From Clostridium_AF sediminicola (GTDB lineage Bacteria; Bacillota; Clostridia; Clostridiales; Clostridiaceae): 64,000 bases of DNA. Where the stretch lies: the NCBI RefSeq assembly GCF_050402865.1, contig NZ_BAABMF010000014.1, positions 62,001 through 126,000 of the forward strand. Reading direction: 5' to 3'. The number at the start of each line of letters is the position of its first letter. The first letter of the stretch is position 1. Below the pieces are notes generated by a model. That model was not told the origin of the DNA and ran no database searches. It saw only the letters and a program-made list of their open reading frames with translations. Of this stretch, positions 34,023 through 41,800 are shown piece by piece. Position numbers and translations under genes: made by a program.

Positions 34023-35210
34023 ATGGAAAAGTTAACTTCGCGAGAAAGAGTTATAAGAGCTTTAAATCACCAAGAGACAGATAGAGTGCCTATAGATATA
34101 GGTGGAATATCTAATCTTACTACAATGCATAAAAATGCTTACAAAAAACTACAAAATTATTTTGGGCGAGAAGGTGAGCTGATAAAGTTATCTTCAACAT
34201 TATCCCAATCCGTTGAGGTTGATGAATGGGTAAGAAAAAAATTTCATGCTGATTGTTATCCTGTTTATATAACGGGACCAAATGAAAATGAATTAAAGCC
34301 GAACAGTGATGAAGACGGTTCTGTATGGTTTATTGATGAGTGGGGTATAAAATGGAAATGTCCTGCAGATGGATTATATTATGAACCGATAGATCCGCCA
34401 TTAAAAGAGCTTAGTTTGAAAGAACTGCAAAATTATCCTTGGCCAGACCCGGATAGTGATAAGAATATTGAGGGGTTATCGGAAAAAGTTAGAGATATTT
34501 ATGAGAATACTGAATATGCTATCGTGTGCGGTGGTCCTTTATATGGTGGGGTTTTTGTACCTGCTCAACAAATGATAGGTTATGAAGAATTTTTTGTTAA
34601 ATTATTAATAGAACCTGAATTTTGTACTTATGTAATGAATAAAATTGTTGATTACCATATTGGACAGTGGGGAAAAATACTCGAACAATGTGGGGAGTGT
34701 ATTCAAGTTGCTGTGATGGGAGATCATTTAGGAACTCAGTTTGCACCACTTATGAATTTAGATACTTATAGAGAACTTATAAAACCTTTACAAAAGAAAG
34801 TTGTTGACTTTATAAAATCTAAAGCGCCACATATAAAAATTGTGTTTCATTGTGATGGAGCTATTAGATCATTCTTACCTGATATGATTGATGTTGGATT
34901 TGATGCTTGGAATCCTATTCAAGTTTCGGCTGATGGTATTGATGATACAAAGTGGTTGGCAGAGCAATATGGAGAAAAGATTTGTTTTTGGGGAGGTTCT
35001 TGTGATAGTCAAACTATACTTGCCACAGCAACTCCGGAAGAAATAAAAGAAGAGGTTGAGAAAAGAATTAACGATATGGCGCACAGAGGTGGCCTTATAA
35101 TGTCATCAATTCATAACCTTCAAGAAAATATACCTTTAGAAAACATAATTGCTCTATATGAAGCTTTTTATGAAAAAGGTGTAAAATTTTATGAGCAAAA
35201 AAGAAAATAA
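34023..35210 (+). CDS. Uroporphyrinogen decarboxylase family protein (MtaA/CmuA-like), copy 1
   Basis: A 395-residue UroD-fold protein. It starts TSRERVIRALNHQETDRVPID, the usual opening of the MtaA/CmuA methyltransferase branch, and has VVFHCDGAIRSFLPDMID-like segments (residues about 278-296) and WGGSCDSQTILATATPEEI near the C-terminus. True heme-pathway UroD is shorter and lacks these features. Relatives transfer methyl groups from corrinoid proteins, but no corrinoid protein or its activator is encoded nearby. It is clearly more diverged from the two copies at 45230 and 61893 than those are from each other. AGGAGAG precedes the ATG. Confidence 0.85.
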   Translation: MEKLTSRERVIRALNHQETDRVPIDIGGISNLTTMHKNAYKKLQNYFGREGELIKLSSTLSQSVEVDEWVRKKFHADCYPVYITGPNENELKPNSDEDGSVWFIDEWGIKWKCPADGLYYEPIDPPLKELSLKELQNYPWPDPDSDKNIEGLSEKVRDIYENTEYAIVCGGPLYGGVFVPAQQMIGYEEFFVKLLIEPEFCTYVMNKIVDYHIGQWGKILEQCGECIQVAVMGDHLGTQFAPLMNLDTYRELIKPLQKKVVDFIKSKAPHIKIVFHCDGAIRSFLPDMIDVGFDAWNPIQVSADGIDDTKWLAEQYGEKICFWGGSCDSQTILATATPEEIKEEVEKRINDMAHRGGLIMSSIHNLQENIPLENIIALYEAFYEKGVKFYEQKRK

Positions 35211-35223
35211 ATGAAACTAAAAT

Positions 35224-35252
35224 AAAAGTGCATTGATCCCAATGCACTTTTT
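35224..35252. terminator. Bidirectional terminator between convergent genes
   Basis: A perfect 12-bp stem (35224-35235 with 35240-35251, arm AAAAGTGCATTG) with a 4-nt loop. It ends both the UroD-like gene and the convergent sigma-54 activator gene. Confidence 0.88.
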
Positions 35253-36678
35253 AAGTTAAATCAATATTGAATTTTTTTATCTTTCTAACTATGGTTGATT
35301 GATCAACTTGTAGAGCTTCAGCTGCTTTTCTTGTGCTGCCGTATTTCGCCATAGCCTTTTTTATTAATTTCTTTTCAAGTGAGCTTTCTGCTTCTTTTAA
35401 TGGTATGATTTCCTTTATTTCAACAATAGAATTTGTTTTCTTTGTATTATTTGTCAACTTTGCAGGAAGGTCCTCTTTGGTTATAATTTGATTTTGTGAA
35501 AGTATTATAAGACTTTCTGTAATATTTTCGAGTTCCCTTACGTTACCTGGCCAATCGTATTTGCGTAATATTTCGATAACTTCATTTGAAATAGATTTAG
35601 TTAAATCGTATTTGTTGTTGAACCTTTGTAGAAAATGATTTACTAAAGGTTCTATGTCTTCTACACGTTCTCTTAAAGGTGGTACGGTTATTGAAACTAC
35701 GTTTAAGCGATAATATAAATCTTCTCTAAAAGTGTTAGAATCTATCATATCGGTAATCGATTTATTTGTAGCGGCGATTATTCTTACATCAAGTTTAATG
35801 GAGTCTGAGCCACCAACACGAACTATTTCTCTTTCTTGAAGAGCGCGTAAAAGTTTAACTTGAAGATTTAATGGAAGCTCTGCTACTTCATCAAGAAATA
35901 TGGTTCCAGTTTGTGCAATTTCAAATTTCCCCATTTTACCTTTTGGGTTAGCTCCTGTAAATGCTCCTTTTTCATAACCGAATAACTCTGATTCTAAAAG
36001 ATTCTCAGGAATAGCACCACAATTAATTTTGATAAAAGGATTATTCCTACGGTTGCTGGATTTTACAATTGTTTCTGCGATACCTTCTTTACCAGCACCT
36101 GATTCACCGAGAATAAGAACTGTAGAATCAAACTTTGCAACGTGTTGAGCTAATTGGAAGGCTTTTTTCATTTTATCACTATTTATAACGAATTTCTTTT
36201 TCATCTTAAATTGAAGTGATCTCAAATGTTCTAATTCGTGATTTTGATGATCTATAAATTTTTCTTTTTCTTCAAGTAATTTCTTTTGTGTAATCAAATC
36301 GGTTACGTCTCTTATGTTATTGAAAACATATTTTATTTCACCGTTATTAGAAAAAATAGGATTACCTGTTACAATTACTTGTTTATTTGTTTTGTAATTA
36401 GTGCAAAGAACAGTTTCGCGTTTTTTTGAGATTAAAACTTCTAAAGTTACAGAATGTGAAAACCATTGCTCTTTTGCTAAATTTTCAATATTTTTACCTA
36501 TTACATCATCTTTAGTATAACCAGAGATTTTTTCGTTAGCATAGTTCGTATACAAAACTAATCCTTCTCCGTCGGTAATAAATACACCATCATAAGATGA
36601 TTCAAAAAATTGAACAATTTCAGCTGGTAAATTAAACTTTAAATTAGTTTTTTCTAAAGAATTCTTCAGAAAAATCAC
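35251..36678 (-). CDS. Sigma-54-dependent activator with one PAS domain
   Basis: A 475-residue enhancer-binding protein: a PAS domain (about 20-130), a coiled coil (about 130-160), an AAA+ domain (about 165-400) with Walker A GESGAGKE (191-198) and contact loop GAFTGA (238-243), and a C-terminal Fis-type helix-turn-helix (STRKAAEALQVDQSTIVRKIKKF). It is the only sigma-54 activator among four sigma-54 promoters at 31.5-39.5 kb, three of which carry the same paired dyads, so it is probably their activator. The start is uncertain: GTG at 36678 lies inside a GAGGTGAT ribosome site, and CTG at 36669 sits at the ideal distance from it. Confidence 0.93.
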   Translation of the reverse strand: MIFLKNSLEKTNLKFNLPAEIVQFFESSYDGVFITDGEGLVLYTNYANEKISGYTKDDVIGKNIENLAKEQWFSHSVTLEVLISKKRETVLCTNYKTNKQVIVTGNPIFSNNGEIKYVFNNIRDVTDLITQKKLLEEKEKFIDHQNHELEHLRSLQFKMKKKFVINSDKMKKAFQLAQHVAKFDSTVLILGESGAGKEGIAETIVKSSNRRNNPFIKINCGAIPENLLESELFGYEKGAFTGANPKGKMGKFEIAQTGTIFLDEVAELPLNLQVKLLRALQEREIVRVGGSDSIKLDVRIIAATNKSITDMIDSNTFREDLYYRLNVVSITVPPLRERVEDIEPLVNHFLQRFNNKYDLTKSISNEVIEILRKYDWPGNVRELENITESLIILSQNQIITKEDLPAKLTNNTKKTNSIVEIKEIIPLKEAESSLEKKLIKKAMAKYGSTRKAAEALQVDQSTIVRKIKKFNIDLT

Positions 36679-36951
36679 CTCATTTTCTTCTTGTAAATTT
36701 TATATTTAACATACCAAATTTCAAAAAAAATTAACAAAATATTATGATTCTAAAGTTTTTAAAAGCATATAATGTATTTTAAATTTGAAAATTATGTCGT
36801 TATTTGTGAAATCTCAGTAATTTATATAAAAGCTATTAAACTTTAATATAGCTATATTATGCAATTATATGATTGAAAAGTCAAGTTAATCAAGGCATTA
36901 TTACAACAGACAAACAAGCAAAGTTTGTCTAAAAAAAGCGAAACATGAAAG

Positions 36952-36984
36952 AAAACTATACCGAGAAATAGATGGTATAGTTTT
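36952..36984 (-). terminator. Terminator of the UlaG-like gene
   Basis: An 11-bp perfect stem (36952-36962 with 36974-36984, arm AAAACTATACC). Read on the minus strand it is followed by TTTTCTTTC. A second small stem (36908-36915 with 36923-36930) lies beyond. The rest of 36679-37020 is AT-rich without a clear promoter for the activator gene. Confidence 0.65.
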
Positions 36985-37020
36985 ACTCTGATTTAGTAAA
37001 TGTAAAACAATATTAAGTTA

Positions 37021-37794
37021 TTATTTTACATTAGAATATATTAACTTTTCTCCTTGATACATAAAGTTTTCTTTGCAATCTGGTGCGTGTTTTTCCATTT
37101 CAGCAGTAAATGATAGTACATCTCCGCCGTGCTCTTTGAATGTCCAAAAGTGACAAGGAATGGCCAGTTTTGCTCCAGTTAGTTTTGCATATTTTGCACC
37201 CTCTTCACAATTCAAATTACCGAATTTGCCGTTAATAGATAAAATTACGATGTCAGGTTTAAAATCTATTGCATCTTGAATTTTATCGGGACGATAAGCA
37301 GTGTCGCCGGCAATATAAATTTTCACACCATTTACGGTTAATAGGACACCAATTGTATCTGGAGCTAAAGTTCCGTGATCAGCGAAAACAGCTTGTATTG
37401 TTATGTTTTTATATGTAATTGGATTTCTTTTTTCTAATAAAACTACTTTTTCTTTTTTTATACCCATTTCTAAAAATAAATCCACACATGTTTTGGGTCC
37501 CATAAAGCGAGTTTGATGATTAGAAGATACTATTGGTATTGTATCGTAATCAAAGTGATCAAAATGATTGTGAGTTGTAATATAAATATCAGGTTTTAAC
37601 TCGCTTGGAGTGATAAGTTTAGGAGAAAGACACTTAAAACCTTTCATTCTTTCACCACAATCTGATAAATATGGATCGATAACTACAGTAGTATCATTGC
37701 TATCTTTTAGTAAGAAACCAGCTTGACCCAACCAAAAGATTGCGATTTCGCCATTCTTAACATTAGTAGTTGCTATATCCAATGCTAAATTCAT
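37021..37794 (-). CDS. MBL-fold metal-dependent hydrolase, UlaG-like
   Basis: A 257-residue metallo-beta-lactamase-fold protein. The metal motif THNHFDHFD is at about 75-83, a further histidine is in VFADHGTLAPD, and GDTAYRPDK (about 158-166) gives the bridging aspartate; IPCHFWTF supplies the last histidine. The arrangement fits the UlaG/UPF0173 branch, which includes the L-ascorbate-6-phosphate lactonase. A lactone or cyclic ester intermediate of the neighbouring pathway would be a fitting substrate, but this is inference. It has its own sigmaA promoter and terminator. Confidence 0.85.
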   Translation of the reverse strand: MNLALDIATTNVKNGEIAIFWLGQAGFLLKDSNDTTVVIDPYLSDCGERMKGFKCLSPKLITPSELKPDIYITTHNHFDHFDYDTIPIVSSNHQTRFMGPKTCVDLFLEMGIKKEKVVLLEKRNPITYKNITIQAVFADHGTLAPDTIGVLLTVNGVKIYIAGDTAYRPDKIQDAIDFKPDIVILSINGKFGNLNCEEGAKYAKLTGAKLAIPCHFWTFKEHGGDVLSFTAEMEKHAPDCKENFMYQGEKLIYSNVK

Positions 37795-37845
37795 TTAATC
37801 ATATCCCTTCTATAAATTAGTCTTTAGTCTAAGTTGTTTCTTTTT

Positions 37846-37874
37846 ATTATAAAAGTGGAAAACTTTAATATCAA
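37846..37874 (-). promoter_or_regulatory. SigmaA promoter of the UlaG-like gene
   Basis: On the minus strand TTGATA (37874-37869), a 17-nt spacer and a perfect TATAAT (37851-37846), about 50 nt before the coding start. Confidence 0.7.
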
Positions 37875-38030
37875 CTAAAAATAAAAAAAAGGTATAAATA
37901 TTACAAAAATATATAGATAGTAAAAAAATATTAATTCTAGCATTAATAGTATGATATTATTTATATGTGAGAACAATAATAAGGATTTAAACTTCAATCA
38001 GTTAAGAATGCAATTTAGTTTATGAAGTTG

Positions 38031-38065
38031 ATGCAAGTGTGCATAAAATTGATGCAAAGAAACAT
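38031..38065. promoter_or_regulatory. Paired activator dyads (site B), 21-bp register
   Basis: ATGCA-AGTG-TGCAT (38031-38044) and ATGCA-AAGA-AACAT (38052-38065), starting 21 bp apart, ending 73 bp before the -24 box at 38139. The second dyad has one imperfect half. Confidence 0.68.
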
Positions 38066-38137
38066 AAAAAAAAGGTGTTCAAATGTTTTTTTTAAGAGAA
38101 AATGCTATAAAAAAACAATATTAAAGGTTTGAAGTTT

Positions 38138-38153
38138 TGGCATAGTAATTGCT
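38138..38153 (+). promoter_or_regulatory. Sigma-54 promoter of creatininase-fold gene 1
   Basis: TGGCATAGTAATTGCT with GG at 38139-38140 and GC at 38151-38152. The predicted start is about 38164, 74 nt before the gene. Confidence 0.88.
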
Positions 38154-38237
38154 TATGTATTTAAGTGATATAATGTTTGAGTGAAAATCAATTGACTCAC
38201 AACATAGATTTTTAAAATTTTAGGAGGTAACTAAATA

Positions 38238-39152
38238 ATGAAAGTACAAACTGAATTTAAATTAGAAAACAGAGACTCTATATGGTTTCAAGAAAACTCA
38301 GCTCCTGTAAACGTAGCATATGCTAAAAATGTGTGTGACGTAGCAATCTTACCAATTGGAGCTATTGAACAACATGGACCACATTGCCCATGTGGATCAG
38401 ATACTTTTAATGCAATTGGTATTGCTGAAAGAGTAGCTAGAGAATCAGGTGCTATGCTTTTACCTTGCCCAATGTATGGTTCACATCCTCATCATCACTG
38501 GGGTATGCAAGGAACAATTCCTCTAAAATATGAGACTCATATAGCTTTACTTGAAGATATTATAAGAGGAGCTGCAGTTGCTGGATATAACAAATTCCTT
38601 ATTCTTTCTGCTCATGGTCAAGTTTCTTCAATGATCGTTGCTACTCATAAATTAGGAATTGAAGGATTATTCACTATTTCTTCAACTTGGTATGACTTCT
38701 TAAGAGATAACAAAACTGTTCTTAAAGATTATATGTGGCATGCAGATGAAGCTGAAACTTCATTAGCATTATGCTTATACCCAGAGTGGGTTAACTTTGA
38801 TTTAGCAGTTGCAGGTGGCGGTACTCCATTAATAGATGCTAAATGGAAACTTGCTCCAGGTCAAGGAACAGCTCCAGGTACTATGTATCACTTCGAAGGA
38901 ACTTTCGGATTACCAGAAAAAGATGATTTAGCAACTGGTGTTATCGGAGATCCTACAAATGCTACAGCTGAAAAAGGAGAACTATTAGTTTCTGCTACTG
39001 TTGGTCATTACTGTGAATTGATTAAAGAAATTAGAGCAAAATATCCATGTGGAATTAATCCATTAGGATTCAGAAACCCAATGGGTTATGCTGGTTCTGA
39101 AAATATCGTATATGACAAAGATCACGATCAAAAAGGTCAGTTATTAAAATAG
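38238..39152 (+). CDS. Creatininase-fold hydrolase, IolN-like, copy 1
   Basis: A 304-residue creatininase-family protein. Metal-binding segments are PIGAIEQHGPHCPCGSDT at about 40-57 (Glu, His, Asp), YGSHPHHHWGMQGT at about 80-93, LSAHGQ at about 128-133 and HADEAETSLAL with the late glutamate. The family includes creatininase, MftE and the inositol-pathway hydrolase IolN, which opens a diketo-inositol ring. The next gene is a zinc dehydrogenase, as in the IolM/IolN pair of the Thermotoga-type pathway, so ring or amide-type hydrolysis of an oxidised cyclic substrate is a fair guess. About 96% identical to the copy at 50272. GGAGGTAAC precedes the ATG. Confidence 0.86.
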   Translation: MKVQTEFKLENRDSIWFQENSAPVNVAYAKNVCDVAILPIGAIEQHGPHCPCGSDTFNAIGIAERVARESGAMLLPCPMYGSHPHHHWGMQGTIPLKYETHIALLEDIIRGAAVAGYNKFLILSAHGQVSSMIVATHKLGIEGLFTISSTWYDFLRDNKTVLKDYMWHADEAETSLALCLYPEWVNFDLAVAGGGTPLIDAKWKLAPGQGTAPGTMYHFEGTFGLPEKDDLATGVIGDPTNATAEKGELLVSATVGHYCELIKEIRAKYPCGINPLGFRNPMGYAGSENIVYDKDHDQKGQLLK

Positions 39153-39180
39153 TATAATAATATACTCAGTATATACCTTA

Positions 39181-39222
39181 AATATACCTACAATGTCTCT
39201 ATGTGTTGTGGGTATATTTTTA
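39181..39222 (+). terminator. Terminator 1 after creatininase-fold gene
   Basis: A 13-bp stem with one G-U pair (39181-39193 with 39206-39218) followed by TTTTATAT. Confidence 0.7.
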
Positions 39223-39240
39223 TATAAAGATACAATGCTA

Positions 39241-39275
39241 ACATGAACTTAATGGTTATTAAGTTCATGTTTTTA
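39241..39275 (+). terminator. Terminator 2 after creatininase-fold gene
   Basis: A perfect 13-bp stem (39241-39253 with 39258-39270, arm ACATGAACTTAAT), loop 4 nt, then TTTTAATT. Two tandem terminators insulate the creatininase-fold gene from the next sigma-54 operon. Confidence 0.8.
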
Positions 39276-39344
39276 ATTAAAGAAGTAAATGATAAGGTTT
39301 AACTTGAAATATTTTGTTGCAAATTCTATTTATAGCAGGAGTAT

Positions 39345-39379
39345 ATGCATTGATACATAAAAACGATGTAAACTTACAT
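39345..39379. promoter_or_regulatory. Paired activator dyads (site C), 21-bp register
   Basis: ATGCA-TTGA-TACAT (39345-39358) and ATGTA-AACT-TACAT (39366-39379), both perfect, starting 21 bp apart and ending 109 bp before the -24 box at 39489. The second is extended to a CGATGTAA/TTACATCG dyad. This is the best of the three sites. Confidence 0.72.
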
Positions 39380-39487
39380 CGCAAAAGTGTGAAAAATTAA
39401 AATAAAAGTAGAGTAGAATGCAAGTAAAACATTGTTAAATATTAAACTATCTTAGTTTGGAAGGATTAAGTCTAGAAAAACAAAAAT

Positions 39488-39503
39488 TGGCACAGTTATT
39501 GCT
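39488..39503 (+). promoter_or_regulatory. Sigma-54 promoter of the zinc dehydrogenase operon
   Basis: TGGCACAGTTATTGCT, near-consensus, with GG at 39489-39490 and GC at 39501-39502. The predicted start is about 39514, 88 nt before the gene. Confidence 0.9.
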
Positions 39504-39601
39504 AATATATTTATCGTAAAAAGAAATTAGTATATAGAGGGTTAAGAAGCTAGCTTCGTTCTATATATAAAAATAACAATATATTTATGGAGGAAACAAT
39601 A

Positions 39602-40642
39602 ATGAAAGCTATGAGATTTTTGGAACCTAATAAGTTCTCTTATGACGAAGTTCCAACACCAGAAATAAAAGATGATGAAATACTTGCAAGAGTTAAAGCA
39701 GTGGGTATTTGTGGTTCAGACCTTGAATTACTTGAAGGGGAAATGCCTCACCAAAAGAATGGATTTACTACTTTCCCACTTATTCCAGGACATGAGTGGA
39801 GTGGAGAAGTTGTAAAAGTTGGTAAAGATGTAATTGGATTTGAAGTTGGTGACAGAGTAGTAGGGGACGTTAGTCTTGGATGTGGAAAATGTGATTACTG
39901 TAGAGAAGGTAAATTCAACTTATGTCCAAACAGAGTAGTAACTGGTTCATACAGAAATAAAGATGGTGCTTATGCAGAATACATAAACATTCCATCTAGA
40001 CATGCATATAAAATTCCAGAAAACTTAAGTTATGATGAAGCTGCTTTAATAGAGCCAACTGCCACTTCTTACTATGGAGTAAAAAGAGGTAGAGTTACAT
40101 TTGGAGAAACTGTTTTATGTATTGGTGATGGTCCAATAGGTTTAATGGCAGCTCAATGTAGTAAAGCTGCAGGTGCGTCAAGAGTATTAGTAGTTGGAAG
40201 TTGGAATGAAAAACTTGAGATAGCAAAAGAGTTAGGTGCAGATGATGTATTTAACTATCATGATGGAAGTATTTCTGAGTGGGTTAAATCTGTAACTGAT
40301 GGAAAAGGCGTTGACGTTGTAATCGAAAGTTCAGGTAGTTCATCGACAGTTGATGAGTCTCTTCTTTCATTAAAACCAGGCGGAAGAATAGTATTATTAA
40401 GCTTATACTGGAATTATTCTTTTGAAACAAGAATTAATGACATTATCCTTAAGGATTGTGATGTTATTGGTGTATTAGCATCAAGAAATACATTCAGACC
40501 TACTTTAGCTATGATGGGTAATGGAACAATTAAAGCTAAACCATTGATAACACACCATCACAAATTAGAAGATTTTGGAGATGCTCTTAAAATCATTAAA
40601 GAAAGAAAAGAAATGAGACTTAAAATGCTATTGCATCCATAA
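39602..40642 (+). CDS. Zinc-dependent alcohol/polyol dehydrogenase
   Basis: A 346-residue medium-chain dehydrogenase. The catalytic-zinc region has GICGSDLELLEG and PGHEWSGEVV, the structural-zinc loop is CGKCDYCREGKFNLC at about 94-108, and the Rossmann motif is CIGDGPIGLMAAQ at about 169-181. Sorbitol, threonine and inosose dehydrogenases belong here; the exact alcohol is unknown. The ATG at 39602 was chosen because GGAGGAAA lies just upstream, inside the longer alternative starting at 39587. It is co-transcribed with the following aldolase from a sigma-54 promoter. Confidence 0.9.
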   Translation: MKAMRFLEPNKFSYDEVPTPEIKDDEILARVKAVGICGSDLELLEGEMPHQKNGFTTFPLIPGHEWSGEVVKVGKDVIGFEVGDRVVGDVSLGCGKCDYCREGKFNLCPNRVVTGSYRNKDGAYAEYINIPSRHAYKIPENLSYDEAALIEPTATSYYGVKRGRVTFGETVLCIGDGPIGLMAAQCSKAAGASRVLVVGSWNEKLEIAKELGADDVFNYHDGSISEWVKSVTDGKGVDVVIESSGSSSTVDESLLSLKPGGRIVLLSLYWNYSFETRINDIILKDCDVIGVLASRNTFRPTLAMMGNGTIKAKPLITHHHKLEDFGDALKIIKERKEMRLKMLLHP

Positions 40643-40706
40643 GATGTAGATTAGTAAATTTATAATTTAAAAAGATTAAAATCAAAAGTATTGGAGGCAT
40701 TCTATT

Positions 40707-41477
40707 ATGATGCGTGAAAATAAATTAAAAAAAATGATTAAAAATGGTGAGTGTGCAATTGGTACATTTGCAAAATTAAATGATCCTGCAGCTGTTGAAA
40801 TTTTAGGATTAGTTGGATTTGATTTCTTCGTATTAGACAATGAACATGTAGGTATGAGTAGAACTCATATGCAAGGTGTAATTAGAGGAGCCGATGCTGC
40901 TGGTATAGTACCAATAGTAAGAGTTAGAGAAAATAGAGCTGTTGAAATACTACAAGCACTAGATGCGGGTGCTCTTGGAGTACAAGTACCTAACGTTGAT
41001 ACTTTTGAACAAGCTACAGCTGTAGTAGATAGCACAAAATATGCGCCATTAGGAAAAAGAGGTTTTTCACCAACTACTAGAGCAGCTTCATTTGGATTAT
41101 TTGATAAAATGGAGTTTATTAAAGAGTCAAATGAAAACACTTTAGTTGTTTCTCATTGTGAAACTGTTGAATGTATGAACAATCTTGATGAAATTCTTAA
41201 GATTGAAGAAATAGATGTTATTTTCATAGGACCTATGGATTTATCTCAATCAATGGGACTTATTGGACAAGGAAATCATCCACAAGTACTAGAAGCTGTT
41301 GATACTATTATCAAAAAAGTTAAAGCTGCTGGTAAAGCTGTTGGTACTGTCTCATCACCAGCTAATGCTCAAAGTTTTATAGACAGAGGAGTACAATATC
41401 TTCTTGTAGGTTCAGATACTGGATTTATTGGTGCAGGAGCAAGAGGAGTACTAAACGCAATTAAAGGTAATAAATAA
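40707..41477 (+). CDS. HpcH/HpaI family aldolase, copy 1
   Basis: A 256-residue class II pyruvate-type aldolase (HpcH/HpaI, RhmA, GarL family). The metal and substrate segments are FFVLDNEHVGMS at about 34-45, DAGALGVQVPNVDT at about 91-104, the glutamate in VSHCETVECMNNL and FIGPMDLSQSMGLIGQGNHPQV at about 174-195. These enzymes cleave 2-keto-3-deoxy sugar acids to pyruvate and an aldehyde. It follows the zinc dehydrogenase by 64 nt. A second, more distant member is encoded at 56469. GGAGG lies 9 nt before the ATG. Confidence 0.9.
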   Translation: MMRENKLKKMIKNGECAIGTFAKLNDPAAVEILGLVGFDFFVLDNEHVGMSRTHMQGVIRGADAAGIVPIVRVRENRAVEILQALDAGALGVQVPNVDTFEQATAVVDSTKYAPLGKRGFSPTTRAASFGLFDKMEFIKESNENTLVVSHCETVECMNNLDEILKIEEIDVIFIGPMDLSQSMGLIGQGNHPQVLEAVDTIIKKVKAAGKAVGTVSSPANAQSFIDRGVQYLLVGSDTGFIGAGARGVLNAIKGNK

Positions 41478-41497
41478 GTAAAAGAAAGTTTCAATAA

Positions 41498-41556
41498 CTT
41501 GTCTTCCATAAGTAAATTAATAATTTGAGTTATTTAATTAAAAATTGGAAGACAAG
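41498..41556 (+). terminator. Long stem-loop after the aldolase gene
   Basis: An 11-bp perfect stem (41498-41508 with 41546-41556, arm CTTGTCTTCCA) around a 37-nt AT-rich loop. There is only a weak T-run, so it may stabilise the RNA rather than terminate. Confidence 0.45.
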
Positions 41557-41690
41557 CTATTTAAAATATAGTAGAACTGATTGAAAAAACAAAAAGAGCT
41601 AATACTATATTTATAATACGAAATTTCTTAAAAAAAGGATATAGAATTCAGTAATTAGAGGTAATTTTTTGAAAGATATTTGTAGTAACT

Positions 41691-41710
41691 TTTTGTAATC
41701 ATTTACAAAA
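41691..41710. promoter_or_regulatory. Operator-like palindrome upstream of TRAP module 1
   Basis: TTTTGTAA-TCAT-TTACAAAA, an 8-bp dyad 91 bp before dctP1. The core TGTAATCATTTACA matches 12 of 14 bases of AGTAAACATTTACA upstream of dctP2, and is one centre base from the cre consensus. Likely bound by a LacI/CcpA-type regulator. The rest of 41478-41800 holds only the stem-loop. Confidence 0.55.
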
Positions 41711-41800
41711 CACACTCAAATTTTATTGCTGAAAAGTAACAGAATTTCACAACAATGGTTAAATTCAAATTTAACATAAAAAACAAGGGGGTTTTTAATC

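Noticed and set aside
34023..35210. Calling the UroD-fold genes heme-pathway hemE
   Set aside because: Lengths, opening segments and neighbours fit the MtaA/CmuA branch, and no other heme gene is nearby.
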